64,000 nt of DNA from contig JAPKXZ010000074.1 in assembly GCA_026394555.1 (NCBI GenBank), positions 62,001 to 126,000 on the forward strand, given 5' to 3'. The position numbers were made by a program, and so were the translations under genes. Numbering within the stretch: position 1 is the first letter of the stretch; each line of letters opens with the position of its first letter. The notes under the pieces were generated by a model, which was given only the letters and a program-made list of their open reading frames with translations, was not told where the DNA came from and ran no database searches. Source of the DNA: Methanothrix sp. GTDB lineage: Archaea > Halobacteriota > Methanosarcinia > Methanotrichales > Methanotrichaceae. This document shows, in pieces, positions 16,468-24,355 of the stretch.

Positions 16468-17127
16468 ATGTCCAAAGATATTCTGGAAAAGGGCGCAATT
16501 GTGCAGAGGGACAAAGAGACCTATGCCATAGCACCACATATCCCCGGCGGCATAATAGATCCGGCGGGTCTGCGCAGGATCGCCGATGTGGCTCTGAAAT
16601 ACAATGCCAAAGTTCTCAAGATCACCTCGGCCCAGAGAATCGCCATCGTTGGAATTGATCCCAAGGACATCGATGATGCCTGGAAGGATCTGGGAATGAA
16701 GGCAGGGGCAGCCATTGGTCTATGCGTTCGGAGCATCAAGATCTGCCCCGGAACCACCTTCTGCAAGCGCGGCCAGCAGGATTCCGTGGGCGTCGGCTTG
16801 AAGCTGGATGAGCTGTATCATGGCATGCAGCTTCCCTGGAAGTTCAAAATTGGCGTATCCGGATGCGCAAACTCCTGCGCCGAGCCGGCCGTAAAAGATA
16901 TCGGCTTGATCGGTTTGTCCAAGGGATGGAGGCTTCTGGTAGGAGGAAGCAGCGGAGTCAAGCCTCGACTGGGAGTGATGCTGGCAGAGAATCTTTCCGA
17001 TGAAGAGGTCTTTTCGCTCATCGATAAGATAATCAACTACTACAAGGACCACGCCAAAAAGCAGCGTCTGGGCGAGTTCATAGAGGAGATCGGCTTCGAG
17101 AAATTCAAGCGTGATATCCTCGTTTAA
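16468..17127 (+). CDS. Small siroheme/[4Fe-4S] sulfite reductase-like protein
   Basis: A 219-residue member of the small nitrite/sulfite reductase family found in methanogens (Dsr-like proteins, assimilatory-type). The N-terminal ferredoxin-like half-domain (HIPGGIIDPAGLRRIADVA, LKITSAQRIAIVGI) precedes the cluster-binding cysteines CPGTTFC (C-x5-C, near 91-97) and CANSC (C-x3-C, near 130-134), the pattern that holds the siroheme-coupled 4Fe-4S cluster. The substrate, sulfite or nitrite, cannot be told from sequence. The upstream flavodoxin is only four bases away. Possible roles are sulfite detoxification or sulfur assimilation. Confidence 0.85.
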   Translation: MSKDILEKGAIVQRDKETYAIAPHIPGGIIDPAGLRRIADVALKYNAKVLKITSAQRIAIVGIDPKDIDDAWKDLGMKAGAAIGLCVRSIKICPGTTFCKRGQQDSVGVGLKLDELYHGMQLPWKFKIGVSGCANSCAEPAVKDIGLIGLSKGWRLLVGGSSGVKPRLGVMLAENLSDEEVFSLIDKIINYYKDHAKKQRLGEFIEEIGFEKFKRDILV

Positions 17128-17137
17128 TCAAAAATGT

Positions 17138-17163
17138 CCGGAAAGGCATCTTGCCTTTTCCGG
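17138..17163. terminator. Hairpin between convergent genes
   Basis: CCGGAAAGGCA (17138-17148) pairs with TGCCTTTTCCGG (17152-17163), with one bulged T. It lies 10 bases after the reductase stop and before the end of the opposing DUF333 gene. Confidence 0.6.
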
Positions 17164-17184
17164 CGAAATTAATCCCTACAATTA

Positions 17185-17559
17185 CTACATGCCATATCCC
17201 GGTGCATAAGTTGGCCGATAGTAATAGGGGTAATTATTCGGGTACATATTGGGCGCGTAAGGTGGGCTGTATCCCCAGTCGCTGTAAAGGAAGTTGTAGG
17301 CCTCTGTCATCCACAAGGCCTGCTCGTAGTATTCTCGTCCCGGGCAGGTGCCGTTGTAAAAGGAGCGAAGCTCACAGAAGCTGCCGTCCGGAAAATTGCA
17401 GTATCCGTCTTTCGGACATCCACCATGATTCACGCAGTAGGCTTCGACTGCATTTCTCGCCTCGCAGGGCCCGGACCCGTAAAATCCTTGGGAATAGACT
17501 GGTGCTGCCAGTATCAATGCAAGGAGGCCAGATAGCATCCATAATTTTCTTGTTTTCAT
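17185..17559 (-). CDS. Exported DUF333-like protein with Tyr/Pro-rich tail
   Basis: A 124-residue exported protein. The signal peptide is MKTRKLWMLSGLLALILAAPVYS. Residues about 30-75 (ARNAVEAYCVNHGG..GYCNFPDGSFCEL..FYNGTC) match DUF333 (PF03891), with its YCxxxGG...C.FPDGS.CE...F..G.C pattern, so the cysteines probably form disulfides. The C-terminal 45 residues are rich in Tyr and Pro (YSPPYAPNMYPNNYPYYYRP). DUF333 is annotated as hemolysin-like in places, with no solid function. ATG 17559. Confidence 0.8.
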   Translation of the reverse strand: MKTRKLWMLSGLLALILAAPVYSQGFYGSGPCEARNAVEAYCVNHGGCPKDGYCNFPDGSFCELRSFYNGTCPGREYYEQALWMTEAYNFLYSDWGYSPPYAPNMYPNNYPYYYRPTYAPGYGM

Positions 17560-17697
17560 AAATATCCCCCCAAATAATCATTAACTTCTTATCCTTCAAC
17601 CTATGAAAGATTATTGGTTGAGTGGCGCGAAGGAAAAACGAAAAGAGGGGCCCTGGAGAACCAGGGTCATGATTTATTAGATTGTTCTTTTCCGGTC

Positions 17698-18552
17698 CTA
17701 CACAGTGGCATTGATCGCTTCAGTAGCGTTGATGAGTGTAGTGGCATTGGCTGGAGCGGTCACGTTCTCCGCAACAACTGGCACGACTGCCTCAGGTACA
17801 GCTACAACAACTGGCACGAGCTGATTGACAAATACCAGATCGGTCACGTTGGCATTGGTGATGTTCAATACAGACTTGCCCTCTGCCGGGGAGATTACGC
17901 TCCAGCCCTGCATGAGGACCTCGGAGACTGTGTACTCACCAGCAGCCAGGTCTGGGAAGGCGAACTTGCCGTCCGCGGCTGTGGGAACGCTATTGATAAC
18001 TGCTCCACCATTTGTCAGGTTTATGGTCCAGCCGGCGAGGCCGGTTTGGTTATTATCTACGACCATTCCCTCAATAGAGAATGTGGACGCAACCACGGGC
18101 GCAGCAACTGCCTCAGCCACAGGTTCAACCACGGGCGCAGCAACTGCCTCAGCCACAGGTTCAACCACTGGCGCGGCAACTGGCTGTGTTTCATCCACCT
18201 TGTTCATGCTGCCCAGCTTTGCGACCGGCTTCTTGGTCTGCATGCCCTGTGCAACTGCGTTCTCGACACCTACCAGCTTAAAGGAGTAGGGTGTGACAGT
18301 TCCCTGCTTGAACGAGTAGGGCATCCTGGTACTCTGAACGGCGGCGGACTTGAAAGAATACTTGTTTGCCATCATATCCGGAGTCAGGTTATGGGCGGGA
18401 ACATTTAATGTTTTGAAGCTGTAGTCGACATGATTTCCTGATTTTGCAGTGTAAGACTGATTTCCTGCAGCTTGATTAGTGTACCCCAAAGCAGGCATTA
18501 AAACAATGGCTGCGATCATGAGGGCCACAGTGATAGCCAAAATTTTCCTCAT
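17698..18552 (-). CDS. Exported repeat-containing surface protein with SpaA/Sdr-like B domain
   Basis: A 284-residue exported protein. The signal peptide covers about residues 1-23. Four YSFK tetrapeptides follow at residues 44, 65, 79 and 89. A 12-residue Pro/Val/Ala-rich repeat (EPVAEAVAAPVV) occurs twice plus a partial copy. A beta-sandwich domain from about 155 to 245 (GMVVDNNQTGLAGWTINLT, DGKFAFPDLAAGEYTVSEV) resembles SpaA/SdrD-B carboxypeptidase-like domains. The tail is rich in Val, Ala and NAT sequons and has no basic anchor. It follows a GAGGAATT ribosome site, with a TATA box near 18648-18660. Possibly an S-layer-associated or cell-surface stalk protein. Confidence 0.7.
   Translation of the reverse strand: MRKILAITVALMIAAIVLMPALGYTNQAAGNQSYTAKSGNHVDYSFKTLNVPAHNLTPDMMANKYSFKSAAVQSTRMPYSFKQGTVTPYSFKLVGVENAVAQGMQTKKPVAKLGSMNKVDETQPVAAPVVEPVAEAVAAPVVEPVAEAVAAPVVASTFSIEGMVVDNNQTGLAGWTINLTNGGAVINSVPTAADGKFAFPDLAAGEYTVSEVLMQGWSVISPAEGKSVLNITNANVTDLVFVNQLVPVVVAVPEAVVPVVAENVTAPANATTLINATEAINATV
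18091..18183. repeat. 36-base tandem repeat inside the surface-protein gene
   Basis: The 36-base unit at 18091-18126 is repeated exactly at 18127-18162, and a diverged partial copy runs to about 18183. It encodes the 12-residue Pro/Val/Ala repeat. Copy number probably varies between strains. Confidence 0.9.
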
Positions 18553-18786
18553 ATTGAATTCCTCCTATTCCTCTAGCGCATAGCATTTATGACTGTAGCT
18601 TGAACATCCTCCCCTTTGAGAAGAATTATCGTCAAGTCTAGTTATTCTTCATATAAATAGACTTTCATGGAGGAAGACCACAATTAAGGGACCGCATCTC
18701 ATTTATGCCCTCGTCCTCCTCGGCAGGGACGACATTACGAGCCTGGCGGCAAAAAATGACATGGCCGTTTGGTCCTCGGTATCATT

Positions 18787-19653
18787 TTAGTGTTTCAGTA
18801 GGTAAGACAATAAATGCGACCCATCGCAGTTTGTTCCCGGAACGGTTGCCCATCCTTCCCGGCAAGAGGAGAAGGTCACACCCTCTCGCTCTGCGCTCTC
18901 TTTCCCCCTCTGCATCAGATCGCGCCTGGTCTCTACCGGAAGGTAGCAACTTGCGGCAACTTTGTCGCCTCTGGCAAAAAGGCTCTCTAAAGACGCGCCC
19001 TCTTCTGGAAAGGCGGAGATGATCTTTTTCATATTTCCCGGCCGGGCCTTATAAGTGGACGAGGTTATGTGCCCGGCTCCGGCTCGTGAGACGGCAAGTA
19101 CCAGATCATCGATCTCCCAATCGTTTATGCCGGGAATGATGGGATCAATTCTGGCCGAGACAGCCACACCCTTTTTTGCCAGCTTTGTCATGGCATCAAG
19201 GCGTTTTGCCGGCAGTGGCGCACCCGGCTCCAGCCTGCGGCAGATTGAGTCCTGCAGCGTAGTGACGGTTATGGCCACACAGGCACTCATTTCGGCCAAT
19301 AGCTCAACATCCTGGGCCACCAGATGCGACTTGGTCACAACCAAGACACTAAGACCGCGCTCTTTTAAGATCTGCAAACAGCCCTTTGTGAGCCGCAGCT
19401 CCTTTTCCTGGGGTGGATAGGGATCGGAGCTATTGGACAAAGCCACCAGGGTGCCGGGCTTGACCTTGGCCGCCTCTCTGGCCAGGCGTTTTAGGAGATC
19501 GACCTTGGGGCGGCACTCTGCAAAACGGAGGATGTAGGATGAAGCATAGCAGTAAAGGCAGCCATGCGGGCATCCTGTGTAGGGATTCAGACTCAGCTTG
19601 GCCGGGCAGGTGCATAGCGGGCTCTTCCAGGGGTCAAAGGGTCGTAGGATCAT
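18787..19653 (-). CDS. SPL-family radical SAM protein
   Basis: A 288-residue radical SAM enzyme with the cluster motif CPHGCLYCY near residues 28-36 (CxxxCxxC). It matches the spore photoproduct lyase-like/Rv2578c family (COG1533): LNPYTGCPHGCLYCYA, ALSNSSDPYPPQEKELRLT, LVVTKSHL, and IDPIIPGIND. Archaeal members are annotated as DNA repair photolyase-like, but the true substrate is unknown and no photoproduct lyase activity can be claimed. It overlaps the upstream ligase-like gene by four bases, so the two are translationally coupled. The 235-base gap before the surface gene shows only promoter-like elements. Confidence 0.85.
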   Translation of the reverse strand: MILRPFDPWKSPLCTCPAKLSLNPYTGCPHGCLYCYASSYILRFAECRPKVDLLKRLAREAAKVKPGTLVALSNSSDPYPPQEKELRLTKGCLQILKERGLSVLVVTKSHLVAQDVELLAEMSACVAITVTTLQDSICRRLEPGAPLPAKRLDAMTKLAKKGVAVSARIDPIIPGINDWEIDDLVLAVSRAGAGHITSSTYKARPGNMKKIISAFPEEGASLESLFARGDKVAASCYLPVETRRDLMQRGKESAEREGVTFSSCREGWATVPGTNCDGSHLLSYLLKH

Positions 19654-21005
19654 GCGCGGCAGATCTTCTCCAGCCTATCCAGATCATCCGCATCCCCCAG
19701 GGAAGCGTTGAGCCTGAAGCCCTCAATCACAGGCTCAAGAATGCTGTATTTCCCACCAATTTTATGCGCACCTCTGATGATGAACTCCCTATCTGTGAAT
19801 TCGCCAGGTCTGTAAGGGGCCAGAAGATCTCGCTCTAGCAATGCCCTGGCCCCGGCAATCTCTGCCTTGCTCCGAAATTCGTCTACTGCGCCTTTATCCA
19901 TAAGGACATCTTCATAGGCCGGAGATATTCCCTGAAAAGGCATGGCTTTGGGCTCGCCAAGTATTGATAAAAGCCTCTTTCGTCGATCCTGATAAGGCAT
20001 ACTGCAAATGTCTTCTCCCTGCAGGGCGATGAGGTCATAGGCCAGAAGGGCCGGATGAATGTTGCTTTTCCGAGAGAGGCGCCGGCGATTGATGTACCTC
20101 AGCATTTCTGCCTGGCTGCAAATCCCTTTATTCTTATCATGAAAGCCTATAAGGTCGGCATCTACAACAAAATCCGATTCTATTTTTCCAAGTAGCCGAG
20201 GTACGTCATTCAGGACAACGGTGATATTTCGCAATTGTGATGTGAATATCAGAACTTCCTTTTTTATCTTATGAATCTGCACCCTCAAGCCTGGATACTT
20301 GGGCAGAAAGGCACCGGGAATCACGATCTTGCCGGTGCGAATGGCCATGAATCGGATTGGAACCATAGGCTGAATTACTATACTTCCCAGCTTCTGGCTT
20401 TGGGCAATCGAGGCAATGCTGCCCAAATCCGGCATGAGGCAGTAAGCACGGCGAATTTTCTTAATGTCGCAATGCAGTGAGGAAGAGAGTGCGGCAATCA
20501 TGGTCTTATGCCCGATGCCAACCTGCATGTTTCGTAGAGCCGTGCGTGCAATGTACTTTCCTTCCAGGGGCGTGGCTTCCAAAAATAGGCCTCTAAGCAA
20601 AGCATTCTTGCGCTGCTCCGATTCCTTGCCGTTCATGGCAGAGATGTGCCGAAGCCTTTCATAAACCGATAATGCTTCGAGAGGCCCCGGAAAAAGGGAA
20701 TGCTGCCCTTTCTGCCCCAGCGCCGCCTCGGCCACCATTCCCATATCACTGTATCTCTCTCGCAGGGAAGGTAGATCTTGATCAGATACCTCTGCCAATG
20801 CCGTCATGAGAGCTTCTGGGCCTATGCCCATCTCCCTTCCCTCCCAGGGTGGCCACAATTCCCCTAAAAGCAGCCGCACGACTGGACAGAGCATATTTGA
20901 TGCAGACGCAATCTCTGCCAGAAGTCCCGCCGCCAGATTGACCTTAAGGCTACGCGGGGCCTGGGAGATCTCTTGCAGGACCTCTGCAATTCGAGAATAA
21001 CGCAT
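19650..21005 (-). CDS. Degenerate ATP-dependent DNA ligase-like protein
   Basis: A 451-residue protein. The N-terminal 200 residues follow the DNA-binding domain of archaeal ATP-dependent DNA ligases (MRYSRIAEVLQEI, ATPLEGKYIARTALRNMQVGIGHKTMI). The nucleotidyltransferase domain is recognisable but altered: the catalytic motif K-Y-D-G-x-R is KYPGLR in FLPKYPGLRVQIHK, motif III reads VDADLIGF instead of a Glu-containing VEGE, and motif IIIa is YDLIALQGED. Motif IV (EGxMxK) is not seen, and the C-terminal OB domain with motif VI is missing; full-length enzymes have about 550 residues. The lysine remains. It is coupled to the downstream radical SAM gene and follows a winged-helix gene by one base. 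It may be an inactive DNA-binding paralogue. Confidence 0.8.
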   Translation of the reverse strand: MRYSRIAEVLQEISQAPRSLKVNLAAGLLAEIASASNMLCPVVRLLLGELWPPWEGREMGIGPEALMTALAEVSDQDLPSLRERYSDMGMVAEAALGQKGQHSLFPGPLEALSVYERLRHISAMNGKESEQRKNALLRGLFLEATPLEGKYIARTALRNMQVGIGHKTMIAALSSSLHCDIKKIRRAYCLMPDLGSIASIAQSQKLGSIVIQPMVPIRFMAIRTGKIVIPGAFLPKYPGLRVQIHKIKKEVLIFTSQLRNITVVLNDVPRLLGKIESDFVVDADLIGFHDKNKGICSQAEMLRYINRRRLSRKSNIHPALLAYDLIALQGEDICSMPYQDRRKRLLSILGEPKAMPFQGISPAYEDVLMDKGAVDEFRSKAEIAGARALLERDLLAPYRPGEFTDREFIIRGAHKIGGKYSILEPVIEGFRLNASLGDADDLDRLEKICRA

Positions 21006-21314
21006 TTACCTCGCGATCTTGATCTTTAACAGATCCTCTGTCCGCTTGGCCAGATCCTCAATCATGCCGTCCAGCTCTCTTAGAAAAGATTGGGTTTCCT
21101 CCGTGGTCACCGCGCCCGGAGCGGAAGCCTTGATCAATCCTTCCTGCTCTAGAACCCGCAGGGAATAACGTACCTTGTGGCTGGGTATCTTTGTTTCCTC
21201 TGCCAGCTTGAGGATGCCTATGGGCTCGTTCTCCACCACTTGCTTGAGGATGACCAGGTGCCGTTGCAGCATCTCAAGCTCACCGCTCACCTTCTCGGTC
21301 AGAATTAATATCAC
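21006..21314 (-). CDS. Winged-helix DNA-binding protein
   Basis: A 102-residue protein beginning at GTG 21314. Residues about 15-75 form a winged helix (EMLQRHLVILKQVVENEPIGILKLAEETKIPSHKVRYSLRVLEQEGLI, recognition helix HKVRYSLRVL), and a helical C-terminus (FLRELDGMIEDLAKRTEDLLK) likely serves for dimerisation. It is the first gene of the unit with the ligase-like and radical SAM genes, ending one base before the ligase-like gene, and starts eight bases after ftsZ. It could regulate this operon. Family resembles archaeal homologues of phosphate- or MarR-like regulators; the ligand is unknown. Confidence 0.7.
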   Translation of the reverse strand: MILILTEKVSGELEMLQRHLVILKQVVENEPIGILKLAEETKIPSHKVRYSLRVLEQEGLIKASAPGAVTTEETQSFLRELDGMIEDLAKRTEDLLKIKIAR

Positions 21315-21322
21315 ATCCGCTC

Positions 21323-22441
21323 TTAGTAGCGTGCCCGGCGAGGGAGGAAGTCTATGCCATGCCTTGATGTAACACGCCGGTTTGTGTCCTTTCCCAGTAT
21401 TTGCGGAGACGATACACCTGTGACCACAAGCATGGTCCGCAGAGTATGCTCCAGGTTCGGGTCTATCTGCGCGCCCCAGATTATGCGAGCATCAGGATTG
21501 ATCTTCTGGTAGACCTCATCTACCACAGTTTCAGCATCGGTGATGGTCATGTCCGGGCCACCCACCACGTTTACCAGGGCCGAGGTCGCGCCTGATACAT
21601 CCACATCCAGGAGTGGGCTTCTTAGAGCCTTCATGACGGAGTCTCGTGCCTTTTCCTCGCCATCAGCCTCGCCCATGCCGATCATGGCCACTCCGCCGTT
21701 GGTCATGACAGTTCTGACATCGGCAAAGTCCAGATTAATCAGTCCGGGCCGGGTGATCAGCTCAGTGATGCCCTTGACGGAGCGCATCAGCACCTCATCG
21801 GCGACTTTGAACGCGGCCTGCAAGGGGAGGTTGGGGACCACATCTAAGAGCCGGTCATTGGGCACCACAATTACTGTGTCAGAAACCTCTCGCAGTCTTT
21901 TCAGGCCGGCTTCGGCATTCTGCATTCTGATGGAGCCTTCTGCACTGAAGGGGATAGTGACGATGGCAATGGTGAGAGCCCCTGCCTCGCGGGCGGCTTC
22001 CGCTACTACGGGAGAAGCTCCCGTGCCCGTGCCACCACCAAGTCCACAGGTAACGAAGACCATATCTGCTCCTTCCACGGAGGCTTTAATCTCATCGATA
22101 TCCTCCTGGGCTGCCTCCTCTCCGATGGCGGGCAAGCTTCCTGCCCCCAGGCCGCGTGTGGTGCGTCTGCCAATGAGGAAACGTCGGTCGGCATTGATGT
22201 GCAAAAGATGCTGGGCATCGGTATTAATGGCAAACAGCTCCGCACCCTGGATGCCGCACTCTGCCAGACGGTCGATAGTATTCGAGCCACCTCCACCGCA
22301 TCCTATAACTCGGATAACCGTGGTCAGCTCTTCTAAAACCATTACCAGCTCTTCATCGCTCTGGATCATGCTGGAAGGCTTGATCCTGCTCTCGGCCTCA
22401 GATCTGCCCAGGGCTTCGTCGATGATGTACTTAATCTCCAT
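21323..22441 (-). CDS. ftsZ: Cell division protein FtsZ
   Basis: A 372-residue tubulin-like GTPase that forms the division ring. The N-terminal extension of about 40 residues is followed by [18 protein letters not shown], then the tubulin signature [12 protein letters not shown] near 133-144, and the T7-type loop [11 protein letters not shown]. The pattern fits euryarchaeal FtsZ1. The C-terminal tail is short and ends FLPRRARY. It starts at ATG 22441 after GAGGGG; a TATA box (ACTATATACTGA on the minus strand near 22480-22490) predicts a leader of about 20 bases. The downstream winged-helix gene is only eight bases away. Confidence 0.96.
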   Translation of the reverse strand: MEIKYIIDEALGRSEAESRIKPSSMIQSDEELVMVLEELTTVIRVIGCGGGGSNTIDRLAECGIQGAELFAINTDAQHLLHINADRRFLIGRRTTRGLGAGSLPAIGEEAAQEDIDEIKASVEGADMVFVTCGLGGGTGTGASPVVAEAAREAGALTIAIVTIPFSAEGSIRMQNAEAGLKRLREVSDTVIVVPNDRLLDVVPNLPLQAAFKVADEVLMRSVKGITELITRPGLINLDFADVRTVMTNGGVAMIGMGEADGEEKARDSVMKALRSPLLDVDVSGATSALVNVVGGPDMTITDAETVVDEVYQKINPDARIIWGAQIDPNLEHTLRTMLVVTGVSSPQILGKDTNRRVTSRHGIDFLPRRARY

Positions 22442-22523
22442 CCCCTCTACTTTTGTTCTGCCTTATTCTAGTAATCAATCAGTATATAGTTTTTGGCATA
22501 TAGAAAAGAAAATGTTGTGCGGT

Positions 22524-22919
22524 TCAATTGGACCTCAAGGATTTGAGCTTTTCAATCTGTCTCATCATCCTCTCGGATTCCTTTGACTTCTCATTCTCCA
22601 GGTAATCGACAATTTCAGGAAGGCTTCTATTTAACTTGTAAATGCGATACGGTCGTCCCTTTCCGGGATTTTTCTCGTCCCTCTCTGCAATCCAGTCCAG
22701 TTTTCGAATCTCCCGCATGGCAATGCTCACTTCCGGTTGGCGAAGATCCGATCCAATCTCTATCTCGCGGGATGTTGCCTCTGCCATCCCTGCCAGATAG
22801 GTCAAAACTTTGGCCACGTTCCTTTTCAGGCCTACCTTCATGAGTATGGATGCAAATTCATCGCGCTCTACTTTAAGGTCCGAGGCGGTTGATGTATTCA
22901 AAGCGGTCACCAGGCGCAT
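22524..22919 (-). CDS. Winged-helix transcriptional regulator
   Basis: A 131-residue protein beginning MRLVTALNTSTASDLKVERD. The winged helix covers about residues 30-100: GLKRNVAKVLTYLAG, EATSREIEIGSDLRQPEVSIAMREI (recognition helix) and the wing GKGRPYRIYKL. The C-terminus is a charged coiled helix. This archaeal family (ArsR/TrmB-like, often annotated as predicted transcriptional regulator) is frequent in methanogens. ATG 22919 is chosen because a strong TATA box (CATATATATATG, 22932-22943) lies about 20 bases upstream, pointing to a leaderless message; in-frame ATGs further upstream fall inside or before that box. It ends 83 bases before ftsZ and may be transcribed with it. Confidence 0.75.
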   Translation of the reverse strand: MRLVTALNTSTASDLKVERDEFASILMKVGLKRNVAKVLTYLAGMAEATSREIEIGSDLRQPEVSIAMREIRKLDWIAERDEKNPGKGRPYRIYKLNRSLPEIVDYLENEKSKESERMMRQIEKLKSLRSN

Positions 22920-23108
22920 AACGAATGATAACATATATATATGTTTCGTCGAAAATAATTCCGTTGAGGTCGGAATCCAGGCCATCTTATTAATTATTTT
23001 TTTATCTCGTTGGGGTGCAAAGGTAGAGAAGACCCCAGACATCAGGCAGGGGATGAATTGTACCCCGGTCATGATTACTAATTGACTTAATATAACAGGG
23101 AGGTGCTC

Positions 23109-23162
23109 ATGTTAAGAACAATCGAAGGGTCTACTTCTTCATGGGGGACTAAATGCACATAA
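23109..23162 (+). CDS. 17-codon leader ORF coupled to marker 8 gene
   Basis: ATG 23109 follows an excellent ribosome site (GGGAGGTG, 23098-23105) and opens a reading frame MLRTIEGSTSSWGTKCT that stops at TAA 23160-23162. The last A of the stop is the first base of an in-frame ATG (23162) of the marker 8 gene, giving a TAATG overlap. A TATA-like CTTAATATAA is found at 23084-23093. This looks like a leader peptide that sets translation of the next gene. Composition is ordinary (two Trp/Cys residues, no repeated codon), so attenuation by a specific amino acid is not indicated. Confidence 0.45.
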   Translation: MLRTIEGSTSSWGTKCT

Positions 23163-23998
23163 TGGAGCTATTAGGCAAATCTCGCGTCAAAGTGGAAGGT
23201 GAAAAGGTGCTGGATGCCAGCGAGCCATTGATTGAGTGGTGTCCGCTCTTCGACAAGATCAGGGGCATAAAAAAAGTGACTGCTGAATCGGCTGCTGCAA
23301 ATATGGAGTTTAGAATAAAAAATCACGGTATGTTCTCGGCGCGGCGCAAGCTTAAGATGGGCATATTCGTGGGCTTTGGGGCATCCGAGTCCATGATGAC
23401 CGGCATAAAGACCGGAATTATCGACGCGGCTGTTACTGTTTGCGATGGTGCGGGCAGCGTGATAACTGCCAATGCCGATCTGGTTCAGGGCATGGGCGGC
23501 TACATCTCCGGACTTGTTAAGACCGAGCCCATACCAGAGATAATCGAAGGCATCCGGGCCAGGGATGGGCATGTGCTCTCCCCCCAGGACGGCAAGATAG
23601 ACCAGATAGAAGGAGCGGCCTATGCGGCAGCGGCCGGGTACAAGAAATTTGCAGTCACGATAGCCGATGCAGTAGCAGCGGAAAAGCTGCGAGAGCTTGA
23701 GAAGACGGCAGGAGTTCGGATAATGATTGTGGGTGTTCATCTCACCGGCCTAAGCAGAGATGATGCGGCCAGGCTTTTGGCTGTAGCCGATATTGTTACC
23801 GCCTGCGCCTCAAAGCACATTCGAGAGCAGGTAAAGCCTCTGGTGCAGGTGGGAACCGCCGTACCGCTCTTTGGCCTGACTCGCTGGGGCAAGGAGTTGC
23901 TGGTGGAGAGGGCCAAGGATGTAGAACAGCCGCTTCTGATAAACACCATGTCGTTGCCAGTCTTGCCCGAGAAGAAGCAGCCCCGGCCATTGGTTTAA
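23153..23998 (+). CDS. Methanogenesis marker protein 8 (DUF2099)
   Basis: A 281-residue protein found almost only in methanogens and relatives. Diagnostic segments are MELLGKSRVKVEGEKVLD, EPLIEWCPLFDKIRG, FVGFGASESMMTGIKTGIID, AVTVCDGAGSVITAN and ADIVTACASKHIRE. Cysteines at CPLF, VCDGAG and TACAS are conserved in the family as I recall. The role is unknown; phylogenetic co-occurrence links it to methanogenesis, perhaps cofactor synthesis or methyl-coenzyme M reductase maturation. Start is either ATG 23153 or ATG 23162, the latter fused to the stop of a 17-codon leader. It stands alone after a long leader. Confidence 0.9.
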   Translation: MHIMELLGKSRVKVEGEKVLDASEPLIEWCPLFDKIRGIKKVTAESAAANMEFRIKNHGMFSARRKLKMGIFVGFGASESMMTGIKTGIIDAAVTVCDGAGSVITANADLVQGMGGYISGLVKTEPIPEIIEGIRARDGHVLSPQDGKIDQIEGAAYAAAAGYKKFAVTIADAVAAEKLRELEKTAGVRIMIVGVHLTGLSRDDAARLLAVADIVTACASKHIREQVKPLVQVGTAVPLFGLTRWGKELLVERAKDVEQPLLINTMSLPVLPEKKQPRPLV

Positions 23999-24091
23999 GA
24001 ACTCACGTCGCGAGATTGAAGTGATGGGCTCAGATTTATCTTTTGGGGTGTATGGTCCAAGAAGACCGCCGCCCTTCGGGGTGAGGATAAA

Positions 24092-24355
24092 TTGGCCCCA
24101 CTGTTGCCGCAAATAGCTATATATACCAAGGAAACAATTGTTCTCCAAGGAATTCCAAACTCGGCTGAAAGTGCTAGTTGGAAGACCGGAAATTTGAAAC
24201 CCAAACAAACCGGATCTCAAACCCAGATCCTTAACCCTTGGACTGAGGGGGATAGCCTGTGGAGAATCGACCTCCGGCTTGGACCAGATCGTCCGGGTAA
24301 GCGTTGGCTCAGCGAAGCAGGAAGCCTCATCCTTTAAGGGTGGGGAGGAAGTCAC
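24092..24355 (+). mobile_element. IS200/IS605-type remnant: tnpB tail with omega-RNA/right-end hairpin
   Basis: The segment ends with CCTCATCC (24325-24332), loop TTTAA, GGGTGGGG (24338-24345), then AGGAAGTCAC. This layout (EAGS-type protein tail, GAAGCCTCATCCTTTAA, GGGTGGGG) is what the right end of IS605-family elements looks like, where the 3' end of tnpB overlaps the guide (omega) RNA scaffold. The frame 24092-24337 stays open and ends GKRWLSEAGSLIL with its stop in the hairpin loop. The rest of tnpB, with its RuvC residues and zinc ribbon, is missing. A TATA-like AGCTATATATACC (24116-24128) lies inside. Inference from pattern; not confirmed by alignment. Confidence 0.5.

Noticed and set aside
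18662..18790. Plus-strand frame reading GPHLIYALVLLGRDDITSLA upstream of the radical SAM gene
   Set aside because: No start codon after the in-frame stop at 18617 and no family match; probably chance, though a TATA-like box precedes it.
21540..22586. Plus-strand frame of 348 codons opposite ftsZ
   Set aside because: Complement of the ftsZ coding sequence; composition is Ser/Pro/Arg-rich as expected for a shadow frame.
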